The notes: generated from the letters alone by a model not told the origin. A stretch of DNA of 64,000 nucleotides from Saccharopolyspora gloriosae (GCF_022828475.1 NZ_CP059557.1:992001-1056000); one strand, 5' to 3'. Shown: positions 36,187-47,206, counted from the first letter of the stretch. A program made the numbers and translations.

Positions 36187-37493
36187 GGTACTGGTGCGAA
36201 CGGGCCTGGCTCGACGACGGCCCCCGACCCGGCGTGCTCATCGAAGTCGACGGCACCCACATCGCCTCGATCACCACCGCCGACTCCCAGCCCCACGGCG
36301 CCACGCGACTTCCCGGGCTGGTGCTGCCCGGCCTCGCCAACGCGCACTCCCACGCGTTCCACCGCGCGCTGCGCGGCCGGGCAACCGGCGAAGGCACCTT
36401 CTGGAGCTGGCGCGAACAGATGTACGCGGTCGCGGGCAAGCTCGACCCGGACACCTACCGGCGGCTCGCCACCGCCGTCTACACCGAGATGGCGCTCGCC
36501 GGCATCACCACCGTCGGCGAATTCCACTACCTGCACCACCCACCGGGCGGCGGCCGCTACGACGACCCGAACGAGATGAGCGCGGCGCTCGCCCAAGCCG
36601 CACACGACGCCGGAATCCGGCTCACCCTGCTCGACACGTGCTACCTGACCAGCGGATTCGGCACGCCCGTCGAAGGAGTGCAGCGGCGGTTCTCCGACGG
36701 GGACGCGCAAGCATGGGCCGAACGGGCCGAACGGTTCACAGTGGACTGCGCACGAGTGCGGCTCGGCGCCGCGGTGCACTCGGTGCGCGCCGTGCCCCCC
36801 GAACAGATCGCCGAGATCGCCGCATGGGCGCACCGCTTCAGCGCGCCCCTGCACGTGCACCTCTCCGAACAGCGCAAGGAGAACGAGGCGTGCCTCGCCG
36901 CGCACGGCCGCACCCCTGCGGAACTGCTCGACTCGGCCGGGGCGCTCGGGCCGGACACCACCGCCGTGCACGCCACGCACCTCACCGGCCACGACCTGCG
37001 GCTGCTCGGCGGCAGCGGCACCGGAACATGCCTGTGCCCCACGACCGAAGCCGACCTCGGCGACGGCATCGGCCCCGCCCTCGCACTCGACGCGGCGGGC
37101 AGCCCGCTGTCCCTCGGCAGCGACGGGCACTCCACCATCGACGTGCTCGCCGAGGCCCACGCCGTCGAATCCGGACAGCGGCTGAGCACCGAACGACGCG
37201 GACACTTCGGCGCCGAACGACTGCTGGAGATGGCGAGCACCACCGGCCACCGCGCACTCGGCTGGCTCGACGCCGGGCGCATCGCCCCCGGGCAACGCGC
37301 GGACCTCGTCGCCGTCGACCTCAACGGGACGCGGCTCGCGGCGGTTCCGCCGGCCGCGGTACCCGCGGTGGCCCGCGCCGACGACGTCCGGCACGTCATC
37401 GCGAACGGCCGCGGCATCGTCCGCGACGGCGAACACGAACACATCCCCGACCCGGGCCGACGGCTCCGGCCGCTGCTGGAGGAACTCCTGTGA
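36183..37493 (+). CDS. hutF: formimidoylglutamate deiminase
   Basis: A 436-residue amidohydrolase that converts N-formimino-L-glutamate to N-formyl-L-glutamate and ammonia. Metal-binding and catalytic regions are ANAHSHAFHRALRG, LHVHLSEQRKENEACL, HATHLTGHDL and SLGSDGHSTIDV. The ATG overlaps the stop of the upstream gene and follows GGAGGTGG. HutF implies the five-step pathway that frees formate and glutamate via N-formyl-glutamate. Confidence 0.94.
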   Translation: MRYWCERAWLDDGPRPGVLIEVDGTHIASITTADSQPHGATRLPGLVLPGLANAHSHAFHRALRGRATGEGTFWSWREQMYAVAGKLDPDTYRRLATAVYTEMALAGITTVGEFHYLHHPPGGGRYDDPNEMSAALAQAAHDAGIRLTLLDTCYLTSGFGTPVEGVQRRFSDGDAQAWAERAERFTVDCARVRLGAAVHSVRAVPPEQIAEIAAWAHRFSAPLHVHLSEQRKENEACLAAHGRTPAELLDSAGALGPDTTAVHATHLTGHDLRLLGGSGTGTCLCPTTEADLGDGIGPALALDAAGSPLSLGSDGHSTIDVLAEAHAVESGQRLSTERRGHFGAERLLEMASTTGHRALGWLDAGRIAPGQRADLVAVDLNGTRLAAVPPAAVPAVARADDVRHVIANGRGIVRDGEHEHIPDPGRRLRPLLEELL

Positions 37494-37564
37494 CCACCGG
37501 ATTTTCGGCGTCCGGCAAGGCGAACGGCCGCACAGCGCGGTCAGCCGTGACGATCAAGCGTTGA
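37490..37564 (+). CDS. possible 24-residue ORF between hutF and hutI
   Basis: A GTG at 37490 overlaps the hutF stop (GTGA) behind GGAGGA and reads 24 codons (VTTGFSASGKANGR, then TARSAVTIKR) before a stop 13 bases from hutI. It fills most of the 84-base gap. It may be a coupling ORF that carries ribosomes to hutI, or chance. No homologue is known to me. Confidence 0.3.
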   Translation: MTTGFSASGKANGRTARSAVTIKR

Positions 37565-37577
37565 GGACGGGTGAACG

Positions 37578-38738
37578 ATGACATCCACTGTTATCACTGG
37601 AATCGGTGAACTGACGACGAACGACGACGAACTCGGCTCGCTCACCGACGCCGCGCTGGTGCTCGCCGACGACCGAATCGCCTGGGCCGGACCGGCCGCG
37701 CACGCACCCCCCGCCGACCACGCCGTCGACGTCGAAGGCCGAGCAGTGCTGCCCGGCTGGGTCGACAGCCACACCCACCTGATCTTCGCGGGCGACCGCA
37801 CCGCCGAATTCACCGCGCGCATGAACGGCGAGCCCTACGCCGCGGGCGGCATCGCCGTCACCGTCGAAGCCACCCGCGCCGCCAGCGACGACGAACTCAC
37901 CGCGACCCTGCGCCGCCACGTCGCCGAAGCCACCGCCCAAGGCACCACCTGCCTGGAGACCAAAACCGGCTACGGGCTCACCATCGCCGACGAACTCCGC
38001 GCCGCTCGCCTCGCCGCCGCCGAAGTCGACGAGGTGACCTTCCTCGGCGCGCACCTCGTCCCGCCCGGCCAAGACGCCGACGACTACGTCGACCTGGTCC
38101 GCGGCGACATGCTCGACGCCGTCGCCGAACACGTGCGCTGGTGCGACGTGTTCTGCGAACGCGGCGCGTTCGACGCCGACCAATCCCGGGCAGTGCTGCG
38201 CGCCGCCGCCGAACGCGGACTCGGCCTGCGCGTCCACGGCAACCAACTCGGACCCGGCCCCGGCGTGCGGCTCGCCGTGGAACTCGACGCGGCCAGCGTC
38301 GACCACTGCACCCACCTCGAACCCGGCGACATCGCCGCCCTCGCCGACTCCGGCACCGTCGCGACACTGCTGCCCGCATGCGACCTGTCCACCCGGCAAC
38401 CGCTACCACCCGCGCGGGCACTGCTCGACGCCGGAGCCACCGTGGCGCTCGCCTCCAACTGCAACCCCGGCTCCTCCTACACCTCGTCCATGGCGTTCTG
38501 CGTCACGACCGCCGTGCTGCAGATGCGGATGACCGTGCCCGAAGCCGTCCGCGCCGCCACCCTCGGCGGAGCGCGCGCACTGCGGCGCGACACCGGTGAC
38601 GGCGCCGTCGGCGTGCTGCGTCCCGGCGCGCGCGCCGACGTGCACGTGCTTGACGCGCCCAGCGCCTCTTGGCTGGCGTACCGGCCCGGCGTCCCGCTCA
38701 CCCACGCCGTGTGGCGAGCAGGCACCCGGCAGCGCTGA
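37578..38738 (+). CDS. hutI: imidazolonepropionase
   Basis: A 386-residue amidohydrolase that opens imidazolone propionate to N-formimino-L-glutamate. Motifs include [21 protein letters not shown] with the metal His pair, the substrate loop [39 protein letters not shown] and [13 protein letters not shown]. It is the last gene of the cluster. A family A unit begins 13 bases after the stop. Confidence 0.95.
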   Translation: MTSTVITGIGELTTNDDELGSLTDAALVLADDRIAWAGPAAHAPPADHAVDVEGRAVLPGWVDSHTHLIFAGDRTAEFTARMNGEPYAAGGIAVTVEATRAASDDELTATLRRHVAEATAQGTTCLETKTGYGLTIADELRAARLAAAEVDEVTFLGAHLVPPGQDADDYVDLVRGDMLDAVAEHVRWCDVFCERGAFDADQSRAVLRAAAERGLGLRVHGNQLGPGPGVRLAVELDAASVDHCTHLEPGDIAALADSGTVATLLPACDLSTRQPLPPARALLDAGATVALASNCNPGSSYTSSMAFCVTTAVLQMRMTVPEAVRAATLGGARALRRDTGDGAVGVLRPGARADVHVLDAPSASWLAYRPGVPLTHAVWRAGTRQR

Positions 38739-38750
38739 ACCGCGGTGCCG

Positions 38751-38918
38751 CGAGGAAGGGAACCTTCCTGTCACCGCGGCGAAGAAGGTCGCCCTTCTGC
38801 CACCCCGCCGGAATCGCGCGGCCCCGCCGCCGTCCCCGCGAACCGGAGCCCACCACACCGCCGATCACGTGAGGAAGGGAACCTTCCTGTCACCGGTGAC
38901 AGGAAGGTTCCCTTCCTC
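38751..38918. repeat. family A repeats: one half and one full palindrome
   Basis: A forward half at 38751-38775 directly follows hutI. A perfect 48-bp palindrome (two halves head to head around CACCGGTG) spans 38871-38918. They lie between the convergent hutI and DUF6104 genes. Confidence 0.9.
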
Positions 38919-38986
38919 GCACCGATGAACGAGCGGCGCCGCCGGGAAAATCGGGGGGCGGATCGACGTGACGAGCGGGGGAGCGG

Positions 38987-39163
38987 TCAGTCCTCGTCGG
39001 TGTCGTCCCGGGCGAGGAAGGTCGCGAGGCGCTCGGTGGCGTCCTCGAAAGTCGGGTTCAGGTCGACGAAGACCCGCATCCGGTCGGCGACCCAAGCCAA
39101 GGTCACCTCGTCATCGCCGCGACGCTCCTCGAGCTCTTCGATGCCACGGTCGGTGAAGTACAC
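38987..39163 (-). CDS. DUF6104 family protein
   Basis: A 58-residue acidic protein that starts YFTDRGIEELEERRGDDE and ends LATFLARDDTDED, matching the small actinobacterial DUF6104 family (name from memory). The GTG at 39163 has GGAGGAGG at the right distance and gives the family's MYFTDRG start; the ATG five codons upstream would place that ribosome site inside the coding region. Function unknown. It is next to kgd, as I recall for other actinobacteria. Confidence 0.82.
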   Translation of the reverse strand: MYFTDRGIEELEERRGDDEVTLAWVADRMRVFVDLNPTFEDATERLATFLARDDTDED

Positions 39164-39216
39164 CGCTTCCTCCTCCATGCGCTTGCCGACGGCCCACGCC
39201 GCCGGACCCTGACAGC

Positions 39217-39256
39217 AAGGGAACCTTACTGTCACCGGTGACAGTAAGGTTCCCTT
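39217..39256. repeat. family A palindrome, covariant form
   Basis: A perfect 40-bp palindrome, AAGGGAACCTTACTGTCACC and its complement. The usual CTTCCTGTC arm has become CTTACTGTC, and the opposite arm has changed to match (GACAGTAAG). Confidence 0.9.
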
Positions 39257-39282
39257 CCTCGCACCCACCCCCGCGCACAAAA

Positions 39283-39318
39283 GCGGGCCGCCGGTTCCCG
39301 GAGGAACCGACGGCCCGC
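39283..39318 (-). terminator. terminator of kgd
   Basis: A 16-bp stem with one mismatch, GCGGGCCGCCGGTTCC against 39303-39318, with a 4-base loop (CGGA), ending 14 bases past the kgd stop. Confidence 0.85.
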
Positions 39319-39332
39319 GAACTACGACGGGA

Positions 39333-42300
39333 TCAGTTGAAGGCGTTCTGCACGACCTCGGCCTGCTCGACGTCGTGGACGGCCTTCAGGCCGGTGGCCG
39401 GGGCGGCCATCGGGCGCCGCGACACGCGCTTGAGTCCCTGCAGCCGCTCGGGGAACAGCTCCGGCAGCGCCAAGCCGAGGAACGGCCACGGCCCCTGGTT
39501 CGCCGGCTCCTCCTGCGCCCACCGGACATCGGTGGCGTTGGGGTAGCGCTCCAGGATCGCGCCGAGCTTGCGGTGCGGCAGCGGGTACAGCTGCTCCAGC
39601 CGCACCACCGCGGTGTCGGTGTGCCCCTGCTTCTCCTTCTCGGCGGCGAGCTCGTAGTAGAGCTTGCCGGAGCAGAACACGATCCGGCGCACCGCCGACG
39701 GGTCCGGCTGCGACGGGTCGTCGATCACCGAGGTGAACTTGCCCTCGGTGAAGTCGGCGACGGAGCTCGTCGCGGCCTTCATCCGCAGCATCGACTTCGG
39801 CGTGAAGACGACCAGCGGGCGGTGGATGCCGTCCAGCGAGTGCCTGCGCAGCAGGTGGAAGTGGTTCGCCGGGGTCGACGGCAACGCGACCGTCATGGAG
39901 CCCTCCGCGCACAGCTGCAGCCAGCGCTCGATGCGCGCCGAGCTGTGGTCCGGCCCCTGGCCTTCGTGGCCGTGCGGGAGCAGCAGCACCACGTCGGAGC
40001 GCTGGCCCCACTTGGCCTCACCGGACGAGATGAACTCGTCGATGATCGACTGGGCGCCGTTGAAGAAGTCGCCGAACTGCGCCTCCCACGCCACGAGGGC
40101 GTCGGGGTTGGCGACCGAGTAGCCGTACTCGAAGCCCATCGCGGCGAACTCGGACAGCGCCGAGTCGTAGGCGAGGAACTTCGCCTGGTCCTCGGCGAGG
40201 TTCAGCAGCGGGGTGTACTCCGACCCGGTCTTGCGGTCGATGAGCACCGAGTGCCGCTGGCCGAAGGTGCCGCGCCGCGAGTCCTGCCCGGTCAGCCGCA
40301 CCGGGCGGCCTTCCATGGCGAGGGAGCCGAAGGCGAGCAGCTCACCGAAGCCCCAGTCGATCTCGCCCTCGCGGGCCATCTTCGCGCGGCGTTCCAGCAC
40401 CGGCTTGACCCGCGAGTGCGGGGTGAAGCCCTCGGGCAGGTTCACGTGCGCGTCGGCGATGTGCTCCAGCGTCTCGGACGAGATCGCGGTGATCAGCTTC
40501 GTCGGGACCACCTGCTCGGACTCTACTGACGGGCTCGGCTCCGGCGGGTGCTTCTCCAGCTCCCGCACCTCGTTGAAGACGTGTTCGAGCTGGCTGGCGT
40601 AGTCCTTGAGCGCCTTCTCGGCCTCTTCGACGGTGATGTCACCGCGGCCGATCAGCGACTCGGTGTAGGTCTTGCGGACGCTGCGCATCTTGTCGATCGC
40701 GTCGTACATCGCCGGCTGCGTCATCGACGGGTCGTCGCCCTCGTTGTGCCCGCGGCGGCGGTAGCACACCATGTCGATCACGACGTCCTTGCCGAACTTC
40801 TGGCGGTACTCCACGGCGAGCTTCGCGACCCAGACGCAGGCCTCGGGGTCGTCGCCGTTGACGTGGAAGACCGGCGAACCGATCATCTTCGCCACGTCGG
40901 TGGAGTACTTGCTCGACCGCGAGTGCTCCGGGGCGGTGGTGTAGCCGACCTGGTTGTTCACGATCACGTGCACGGTGCCGCCGGTGCGGTAGCCGCGCAG
41001 CAGCGACAGGTTCAGCGTCTCGGCGACCACGCCCTGACCGGCGAACGCGGCGTCGCCGTGCATCAGCACCGGCAGCACCGTGAAGCCTTCCTGGCCCTTG
41101 TCCAGGATGTCCTGCTTGGCGCGGACGATGCCTTCCAGCACCGGGTCCACGGCCTCCAGGTGCGAGGGGTTCGAGGTCAGCGACACCTTGGTCTCGCCGT
41201 CGCCGAACATGCGGAAGTACTTGCCCTCCGCGCCCAAGTGGTACTTCACGTCACCGGAACCGTGCGCCTGCCCCGGGTCCAGGTTGCCTTCGAACTCGCG
41301 GAAGATCTGCGATATCGGCTTGCCGACGATGTTGGCCAGCACGTTGAGGCGACCGCGGTGCGGCATGCCGATGACGACCTCGTCCAGGTCGGAAGCGGCC
41401 GACGAGTCCAGCACCGCGTCCAGCAGCGGCACGACCGTCTCGGCGCCCTCCAGCGAGAAGCGCTTCTGCCCGACGTACTTGGTCTGCAGGAACGTCTCGA
41501 ACGCCTCGGCGGCGTTGAGCTTCGACAGGATGTACTTCTGCTCGGACTGCTCCGGCTTCTCGTGCGGCTTCTCGACCCGGTTCTGCAGCCAGTCGCGCTC
41601 GTCCGGCTCGAGGATGTGCATGTACTCGACGCCGACGGTGCGGCAGTACGAGTCGCGCAGCACGCCGAGCACGTCGCGCAGCGTCATGCGCTCCTTGCCC
41701 GCGAAGCCGCCGACCGCGAACTCCCGGTCCAGGTCCCACAGCGTGAGGCTGTGCGAGAGGACGTCGAGGTCCTCGTGCCTGCGCTGCCGGTAGTTCAGCG
41801 GGTCGATGTCGGCCATCAGGTGACCGCGGGTGCGGTAGGCGTCGATCAGCTCCAGGACCCGCGCGGTCTTGTCGACGGCGCCTTCCGGGATGTCCTGGGT
41901 CCAGCGGATCGGCTCGTACGGGATGCGCAGCGACGAGAAGATCTCGTCGAAGAACCCGTCCTCGCCCAGCAGCAGCTGGTGCACCTTGCGCAGGAAGTCA
42001 CCGGACTCGGCGCCCTGGATGACCCGGTGGTCGTAGGTGGAGGTCAGCGTGACGATCTTGCTGATGCCCATCTCGACCAGCGCCCGCTCCGAGGCGCCCT
42101 GGAACTCCGCCGGGTAGTCCATCGCCCCGACGCCGATGATCGCCGACTGGCCCTTGGTCAGCCGCGGCACCGAGTGGTTCGTGCCCGAGGGACCCGGGTT
42201 GGTCAGCGAGAACGTGGTTCCCGAGAAGTCGTCCGCGGTCAGCCCACCGGTGCGGGCCTTGCGGATGATCTCCTCGTAGGCCTGCCAGAACTGCTGGAAG

Positions 42301-43049
42301 GTCATCTCTTCGCAGCCCTTGATGGAGGCCACGACGAGGTTGCGCGACCCGTCCTTGCCGGGCTGGTCGATCGCGAGACCGAGGTTCACGTGCTCCGGGG
42401 TGATCGCCGCGGGCTTGCCCTTGGCGTCCTCCCCGTAGTGGCGGTTCATGTTCGGGAAGTCCCGCATCGCCCGCACCAGCGCATAGCCGATGAGGTGCGT
42501 GAACGAGACCTTGCCGCCCTTGTTCCGCTTGAGGTGATTGTTGATCACGATGCGGTTGTCGAACAGCAGCTTCGCCGGTACCGCGCGCACGCTCGTCGCG
42601 GTCGGCACCGTCAGCGACTGCTCCATGTTCTTGGCGATCGCCGCGGCCGCGCCGCGCAGCGGCTTCGACTCCTCGCCCGCACCCGCGCTCTTCACCGGAG
42701 CGGCCTTGGCGGCCTGCTGCGGAGAGGGCTTCGGTTCGGCCGATTTGGCCGGCTTCGCCGCGGGAGGCTGCGCTGGGGCGGCCGGGCGGGCCTGCCCGTT
42801 GCCTTCGCTGCGCGTGGCCGTCGCGGTCGCGTTTCCCGACACCGTCGTCGTGGTCGATCCGGCTCCGGACGCGGCTGCGGAGTTGTCAGCGGCTACCGAA
42901 ACCGAGGTCGCCTGCCCCGGCTTGTAGTCGGCGAAGAACTCGTGCCACGCGGAGTCCACCGACGTGGGATCTTGGAGGTACTGCTCGTACATCTCCTCGA
43001 TCAACCACTCGTTGGGGCCGAACTGTGACGCAGGGCTGCTGCTGGACAC
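39333..43049 (-). CDS. kgd: multifunctional 2-oxoglutarate dehydrogenase E1/E2 (KGD)
   Basis: A 1238-residue actinobacterial fusion (OdhA/KGD). In order: a short E1 leader ([25 protein letters not shown]), an Ala/Pro-rich linker (about 45-115), an acyltransferase domain without lipoyl domain ([47 protein letters not shown]), then the thiamine diphosphate E1 part ([66 protein letters not shown]). It oxidatively decarboxylates 2-oxoglutarate in the TCA cycle with E2p/E3 of pyruvate dehydrogenase. The GTG at 43049 gives the usual [15 protein letters not shown] start. Confidence 0.96.
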   Translation of the reverse strand: MSSSSPASQFGPNEWLIEEMYEQYLQDPTSVDSAWHEFFADYKPGQATSVSVAADNSAAASGAGSTTTTVSGNATATATRSEGNGQARPAAPAQPPAAKPAKSAEPKPSPQQAAKAAPVKSAGAGEESKPLRGAAAAIAKNMEQSLTVPTATSVRAVPAKLLFDNRIVINNHLKRNKGGKVSFTHLIGYALVRAMRDFPNMNRHYGEDAKGKPAAITPEHVNLGLAIDQPGKDGSRNLVVASIKGCEEMTFQQFWQAYEEIIRKARTGGLTADDFSGTTFSLTNPGPSGTNHSVPRLTKGQSAIIGVGAMDYPAEFQGASERALVEMGISKIVTLTSTYDHRVIQGAESGDFLRKVHQLLLGEDGFFDEIFSSLRIPYEPIRWTQDIPEGAVDKTARVLELIDAYRTRGHLMADIDPLNYRQRRHEDLDVLSHSLTLWDLDREFAVGGFAGKERMTLRDVLGVLRDSYCRTVGVEYMHILEPDERDWLQNRVEKPHEKPEQSEQKYILSKLNAAEAFETFLQTKYVGQKRFSLEGAETVVPLLDAVLDSSAASDLDEVVIGMPHRGRLNVLANIVGKPISQIFREFEGNLDPGQAHGSGDVKYHLGAEGKYFRMFGDGETKVSLTSNPSHLEAVDPVLEGIVRAKQDILDKGQEGFTVLPVLMHGDAAFAGQGVVAETLNLSLLRGYRTGGTVHVIVNNQVGYTTAPEHSRSSKYSTDVAKMIGSPVFHVNGDDPEACVWVAKLAVEYRQKFGKDVVIDMVCYRRRGHNEGDDPSMTQPAMYDAIDKMRSVRKTYTESLIGRGDITVEEAEKALKDYASQLEHVFNEVRELEKHPPEPSPSVESEQVVPTKLITAISSETLEHIADAHVNLPEGFTPHSRVKPVLERRAKMAREGEIDWGFGELLAFGSLAMEGRPVRLTGQDSRRGTFGQRHSVLIDRKTGSEYTPLLNLAEDQAKFLAYDSALSEFAAMGFEYGYSVANPDALVAWEAQFGDFFNGAQSIIDEFISSGEAKWGQRSDVVLLLPHGHEGQGPDHSSARIERWLQLCAEGSMTVALPSTPANHFHLLRRHSLDGIHRPLVVFTPKSMLRMKAATSSVADFTEGKFTSVIDDPSQPDPSAVRRIVFCSGKLYYELAAEKEKQGHTDTAVVRLEQLYPLPHRKLGAILERYPNATDVRWAQEEPANQGPWPFLGLALPELFPERLQGLKRVSRRPMAAPATGLKAVHDVEQAEVVQNAFN

Positions 43050-43414
43050 GGCTGGCGTTCGCCTCGATCCATCTGCTCGTGATGTACACACTCAAGTACC
43101 AGGCTAGCGGTCCGATTAGTGCGATTGGCACACAGTGCGGACCTGGTGGTGAAGAGCTCGGTCACAGGATCGATCAGGAAGGTTTCCCACCAGGCAAACC
43201 TGACCCGTTCGGGTGTCGTTGACGATCACTGAATCCCGTAACATGCGCCGACTCTCCACCGGGGTTCCCAGTAGCTTTCCGGCCTGTTTGTCGTGCGCGA
43301 GTACTACAACGTTTCGGTGACAAGCAGTGTTCCCGCCTTGCGGGATGACCAGGTCCGTTGTGCGGGAACCGGTGACGCGGCGTGTCCGTGTTGGCCGGTT
43401 CGGTGAGCTACCGA
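43050..43414. other. intergenic region upstream of kgd, no gene
   Basis: No credible gene. It contains the kgd promoter and an 8-bp inverted repeat CCTGGTGG (43142-43149) with CCACCAGG (43187-43194), beside a sequence AGGAAGGTTTCCC that may be a decayed family A half. Confidence 0.4.
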
Positions 43415-46400
43415 TCAGGGGGAGGCGCGGATCGGATCATGCGCTGCGTCACCGTCCGCCGCGGCCTCCTCGGCGAGGTGATCACCGGCCCGCCACAGCC
43501 GCGCGTAATGGCCGTCGAGCTCCATCAGTTCCGAGTGCGTGCCGTCCTCCACGATCCGGCCACCGTCGATCACCACGATCCGGTCCGCCCGGGCCGCCGT
43601 GCCCAACCGGTGCGCCACCACGAACGTGGTCCGGCGGGCGGCCACCCGATCACTCGCCGACACCACCAGTGATTCCGTGGCCGGATCCAGCGCCGCCGTC
43701 GCCTCGTCCAGCAACAGCAGATCCGGCCGGACCAACTCCGCGCGAGCCAACGCCACCAGCTGACGCTGCCCCGCCGACAGCTCCCGGCCGCGCTCGCCCA
43801 CCTCCTGGCGGAAACCGCGCCGCAGCATCGTGATGCCCGGCAACGCGCCCACATCGCGTGCCGCCCGCTCCACATCGGCCTCCGTCGCAGACGGATCGCC
43901 ATAAGAAATGTTCGACGCGACGTCCCCGGCGAACAGGTAGCCCTCCTGCGGCACCACCGCCAACCGGTGGTGATAGCCGGTGAGGTCGTAATCCCGCACG
44001 TCCACCCCGTCGACCAGCACCGCGCCGTCGGTGGCGTCGTAGAACCGGGCCAGCAGCTTCACCAGCGTCGACTTGCCCGCACCCGTCGACCCCACCAACG
44101 CCACCGTGGTGCCCGGATCGACCTTCAGCGTCACATCGCGCAACGCGGGCCGGTCCGTGCCCGGATAGCGAAACGACACCGCACGCAGTTCGACCTCACC
44201 GGCGAACCGGCCCGGAACCGGGAGCGGCTCCGCCGCCGCGGGCACCGACGTGGGGGTGCGCAGCAGATCACCGATGCGGCGCAACCCGACCCGAGCCTGC
44301 TGGTAAGCGTCGAACACGCCCGACAACTGCTGCACCGGGGAGAAGAACATGCCCAGGTACAGCAAGAACGCCACCAGCACACCGGCGGTCATCTCACCGG
44401 ACGCCACCCGCGTCGCGCCCACACCCAGCACCACGGCCTGCGCCAGCTCCGAGAGCAACGCCGTGAACGGAAAGTACGTGGCGATGTAGAACTGCGCGCG
44501 CAGCCGCGACCGGCGGTACGCGTCGCTGCGCTGCGCGAACAACTTCGCCGAATGGCGCTCGCGGCGATGCGCCTGCGCCACCCGCAGCCCGGACAGGTTC
44601 TCCTGCAGATCCGCGTTCACCGTGCTGACCCGCTCCCGCGCCTCGGCGTACGCCGTCGACGACACCCGCCGGAAGATCACGGTGGCGATGATCAGCGGCG
44701 GCAGCACCGCCAGCGCCACCAACGCCAACGACAGGTTCGTGACCAGCAGCGCGACCGCGATCCCGACGATGGTGAACAGGCTCACCACTGCCGTGGCCAG
44801 CCCCGTCTGCAAGAACGAGGACAACGCGTCCACGTCGGTGGTCATCCGCGTCATGATCCGGCCCGCGAGCTCGCGTTCGTAGTAGTCCAGCCCGAGCCGC
44901 TGCAGGTGCGCGTAGCTGCGCACCCGCAGCAAGTACAGCAACGTCTCGCCGGTGCGGGCCGTCACCACCGTCTGCACCTTGATCACCAGCCAGCTGACCA
45001 GCACGATCACGCCGCCGACCGCGGTGACCAGCCACAACGTCCCGGTGTTGCCCGCGCCGACGCCGCCGTCCACGCCGTGGCGCACCAGCGACGGCAACGC
45101 GATCGACCCCAGCGCGTCCGCCGCGACCAGCAGCACCGTCAACGCCAGACCCCAGCGGATCGGCCGCAGCAACTTGGCCAGCCGGAACCCCGGATCCGGC
45201 GCCGTCGCATCCACCCCAGGAAGCCGAGGCTCACCCGTGGCGGCCGGAAGCCGGCTCAGCCCCTCCGCCAACTCCGGAGTGAGCGGAGTGGCGGTGCCCC
45301 CGCCGCCTCCGCGCGTGCCGCGCGTGCCGCCTGCGGGCACCACCGCACGCGGCTCCGGCTCCGACCGCTCCGACGGCCACAGCTCCGGTGTCGTCGAGGC
45401 GTCGGATTCGCTCGCATCGGGTCCACCGGCGCTGGCAGTGTCGATCGACTCGCCCGGCCCCGCCAGCAACGAGCGGAACAAGCCGCACCGCCGCTCCAGC
45501 TCCTCCCGCGTACCCACATCGACGACCCGGCCCGCATCGAGCACCGCGACCCGGTCCGCCAACGCCAGCGTCGACCGGCGATGCGCGATCAACAACGTCG
45601 TGCGCAGGGCCGTCACCGACCGCAACGTGTCATGAATGGCGGCCTCCGTGGCCGGATCCACCGCCGACGTCGCATCGTCGAGCACCAGGATCCGCGGATC
45701 CGACAGCAACGCCCGCGCCAACGCCACCCGCTGCCGCTGCCCGCCGGACAACGTCAACCCGCGCTCGCCGACCGTTGTCGCGTACCCGTCCGGCAACGCC
45801 GAGATGAACCCGTGCGCCTCCGCCGCCCGCGCCGCCGCGACCACCTCGGCCTCCGACGCGTCCGGCCGCCCGTAGGCGATGTTGCCGTGGATCGTGTCCG
45901 AGAACAGGAACGCCTCCTCGAACACCACCCCCACCGCCGAGCGCAACGACTCCAACCGCACATCGCGCACATCGAAATCCGCTTCGTCATCGGCAGGCCC
46001 GATCCGCACCGAGCCCTGCTGCACGTCGTAGAAGCGCGGCAACAGCAACGACACCGTCGACTTGCCGGAACCCGCCGGACCCACCAACGCCACCGTCTCG
46101 CCCGGCTCCACCCGCAACGACACGTCCCGCAACACCTGCTGATCACGGGTGTAGCCGAAACCCGCGCCGTCCAGCCGCACCTGCAGCGGGACCTCCGGCA
46201 GATCCACCGCACCCGGCCGGTCGCGCACATCCGGGCGGGAATCGATCAGGTCCGTGATCCGCTCCATGCCCGCGCGCGTCAACTGGCCCTGCACCAGCAC
46301 GCTCGCCATCATCCGAGCCGGGCCGCCCAGCATCGCCACGTACGCGGCGAACGCCACGAAGGTGCCGAGCCCCACCTGCCCGTGCAACGCCATCCAGCCG

Positions 46401-47206
46401 CCGAGACCCAGCACCCCGACCTGCCCCGCCGCGGGCAGCACCGACAAGCTCGCCTGCGGGAACGACGTCATCCGCGCCGTGCGCAGCCGTTCCGCGAACA
46501 ACCGCCGCGCCCCCGACTCCAGCCGGGCGACCTCACGCGACTCCTGCCCGAAGCCCTTCACCACCCGGACGCCGGCGACCGTCTCCTCGACGTGCTGCGC
46601 GATGTCCGCCGCCCGCTGCTGAGCCGACCACGTCGCCGGGAACAACCGTTTCTTGCTGCGCGCCGACACCATCCCGATCAACGGCACCACCACCAAGATG
46701 ACCAGCGTCAACATCGGTGACAGCCACAGCATCGCGGCCAGCGCGAACACCATCAGCACCACCGTGCCCGCAGCCAGCGGCACCATCGACAGCAACGCGT
46801 TCACCAGCTGCAAGTCGCTGATCGCCCGCGAAGCCACCTGGCCCGTGCGCAGCGCGTCCTGCTTACCGCCGTCCAGCCGCTGCACCGAACCGAACACCGC
46901 GCGCCGCAGATCGTGCTGCACGTCCAACGCCAACCGGCCCGCCGAATAGCGCCGCACGAACGCCGCGCCGAACCGGAACAGCCCCAGTCCCGCCAACGCC
47001 GTTGCCAGCCACCACAGCCGGCTCGTGTCGCCCCCGACCGCGTCGTCCACCGCCGCCTTCGTGATCAGCGGGACCAACGCCTCCAACCCCACCGCCGCCA
47101 CCGACGCCCCCATCGCCAGCAGCACCGCGACCGGATGCCGCCAGCAAGCGGCGGACAAACGACGGATCCAACCGGGCCTGAGACATTCGCTGTCGGAGTC
47201 GCTCAC
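43415..47206 (-). CDS. fused heterodimer-type ABC exporter
   Basis: A 1263-residue protein with two complete ABC exporter halves (TMD-NBD-TMD-NBD). NBD1: Walker A GPAGSGKST (near 379), signature LSGGQRQRVALA, Walker B ILVLDDATSAVD, where Asp replaces the catalytic Glu. NBD2: GSTGAGKST (near 1039), signature LSAGQRQLVALA, Walker B LLLLDEATAALD. This asymmetry, one degenerate and one consensus site, is typical of TmrAB/BmrCD-type exporters, here fused by a Gly/Pro-rich linker. The substrate (lipid, peptide or drug) is unknown. A GTG at 47206 is used; a TTG one codon earlier is possible. Confidence 0.92.
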   Translation of the reverse strand: MSDSDSECLRPGWIRRLSAACWRHPVAVLLAMGASVAAVGLEALVPLITKAAVDDAVGGDTSRLWWLATALAGLGLFRFGAAFVRRYSAGRLALDVQHDLRRAVFGSVQRLDGGKQDALRTGQVASRAISDLQLVNALLSMVPLAAGTVVLMVFALAAMLWLSPMLTLVILVVVPLIGMVSARSKKRLFPATWSAQQRAADIAQHVEETVAGVRVVKGFGQESREVARLESGARRLFAERLRTARMTSFPQASLSVLPAAGQVGVLGLGGWMALHGQVGLGTFVAFAAYVAMLGGPARMMASVLVQGQLTRAGMERITDLIDSRPDVRDRPGAVDLPEVPLQVRLDGAGFGYTRDQQVLRDVSLRVEPGETVALVGPAGSGKSTVSLLLPRFYDVQQGSVRIGPADDEADFDVRDVRLESLRSAVGVVFEEAFLFSDTIHGNIAYGRPDASEAEVVAAARAAEAHGFISALPDGYATTVGERGLTLSGGQRQRVALARALLSDPRILVLDDATSAVDPATEAAIHDTLRSVTALRTTLLIAHRRSTLALADRVAVLDAGRVVDVGTREELERRCGLFRSLLAGPGESIDTASAGGPDASESDASTTPELWPSERSEPEPRAVVPAGGTRGTRGGGGGTATPLTPELAEGLSRLPAATGEPRLPGVDATAPDPGFRLAKLLRPIRWGLALTVLLVAADALGSIALPSLVRHGVDGGVGAGNTGTLWLVTAVGGVIVLVSWLVIKVQTVVTARTGETLLYLLRVRSYAHLQRLGLDYYERELAGRIMTRMTTDVDALSSFLQTGLATAVVSLFTIVGIAVALLVTNLSLALVALAVLPPLIIATVIFRRVSSTAYAEARERVSTVNADLQENLSGLRVAQAHRRERHSAKLFAQRSDAYRRSRLRAQFYIATYFPFTALLSELAQAVVLGVGATRVASGEMTAGVLVAFLLYLGMFFSPVQQLSGVFDAYQQARVGLRRIGDLLRTPTSVPAAAEPLPVPGRFAGEVELRAVSFRYPGTDRPALRDVTLKVDPGTTVALVGSTGAGKSTLVKLLARFYDATDGAVLVDGVDVRDYDLTGYHHRLAVVPQEGYLFAGDVASNISYGDPSATEADVERAARDVGALPGITMLRRGFRQEVGERGRELSAGQRQLVALARAELVRPDLLLLDEATAALDPATESLVVSASDRVAARRTTFVVAHRLGTAARADRIVVIDGGRIVEDGTHSELMELDGHYARLWRAGDHLAEEAAADGDAAHDPIRASP

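Noticed and set aside
40548-43028. 826-codon plus-strand open frame opposite kgd
   Set aside because: Antisense shadow of a well-defined gene.
43967-46720. 917-codon plus-strand open frame opposite the ABC exporter
   Set aside because: Antisense shadow, His/Arg/Gln-rich, no domain.
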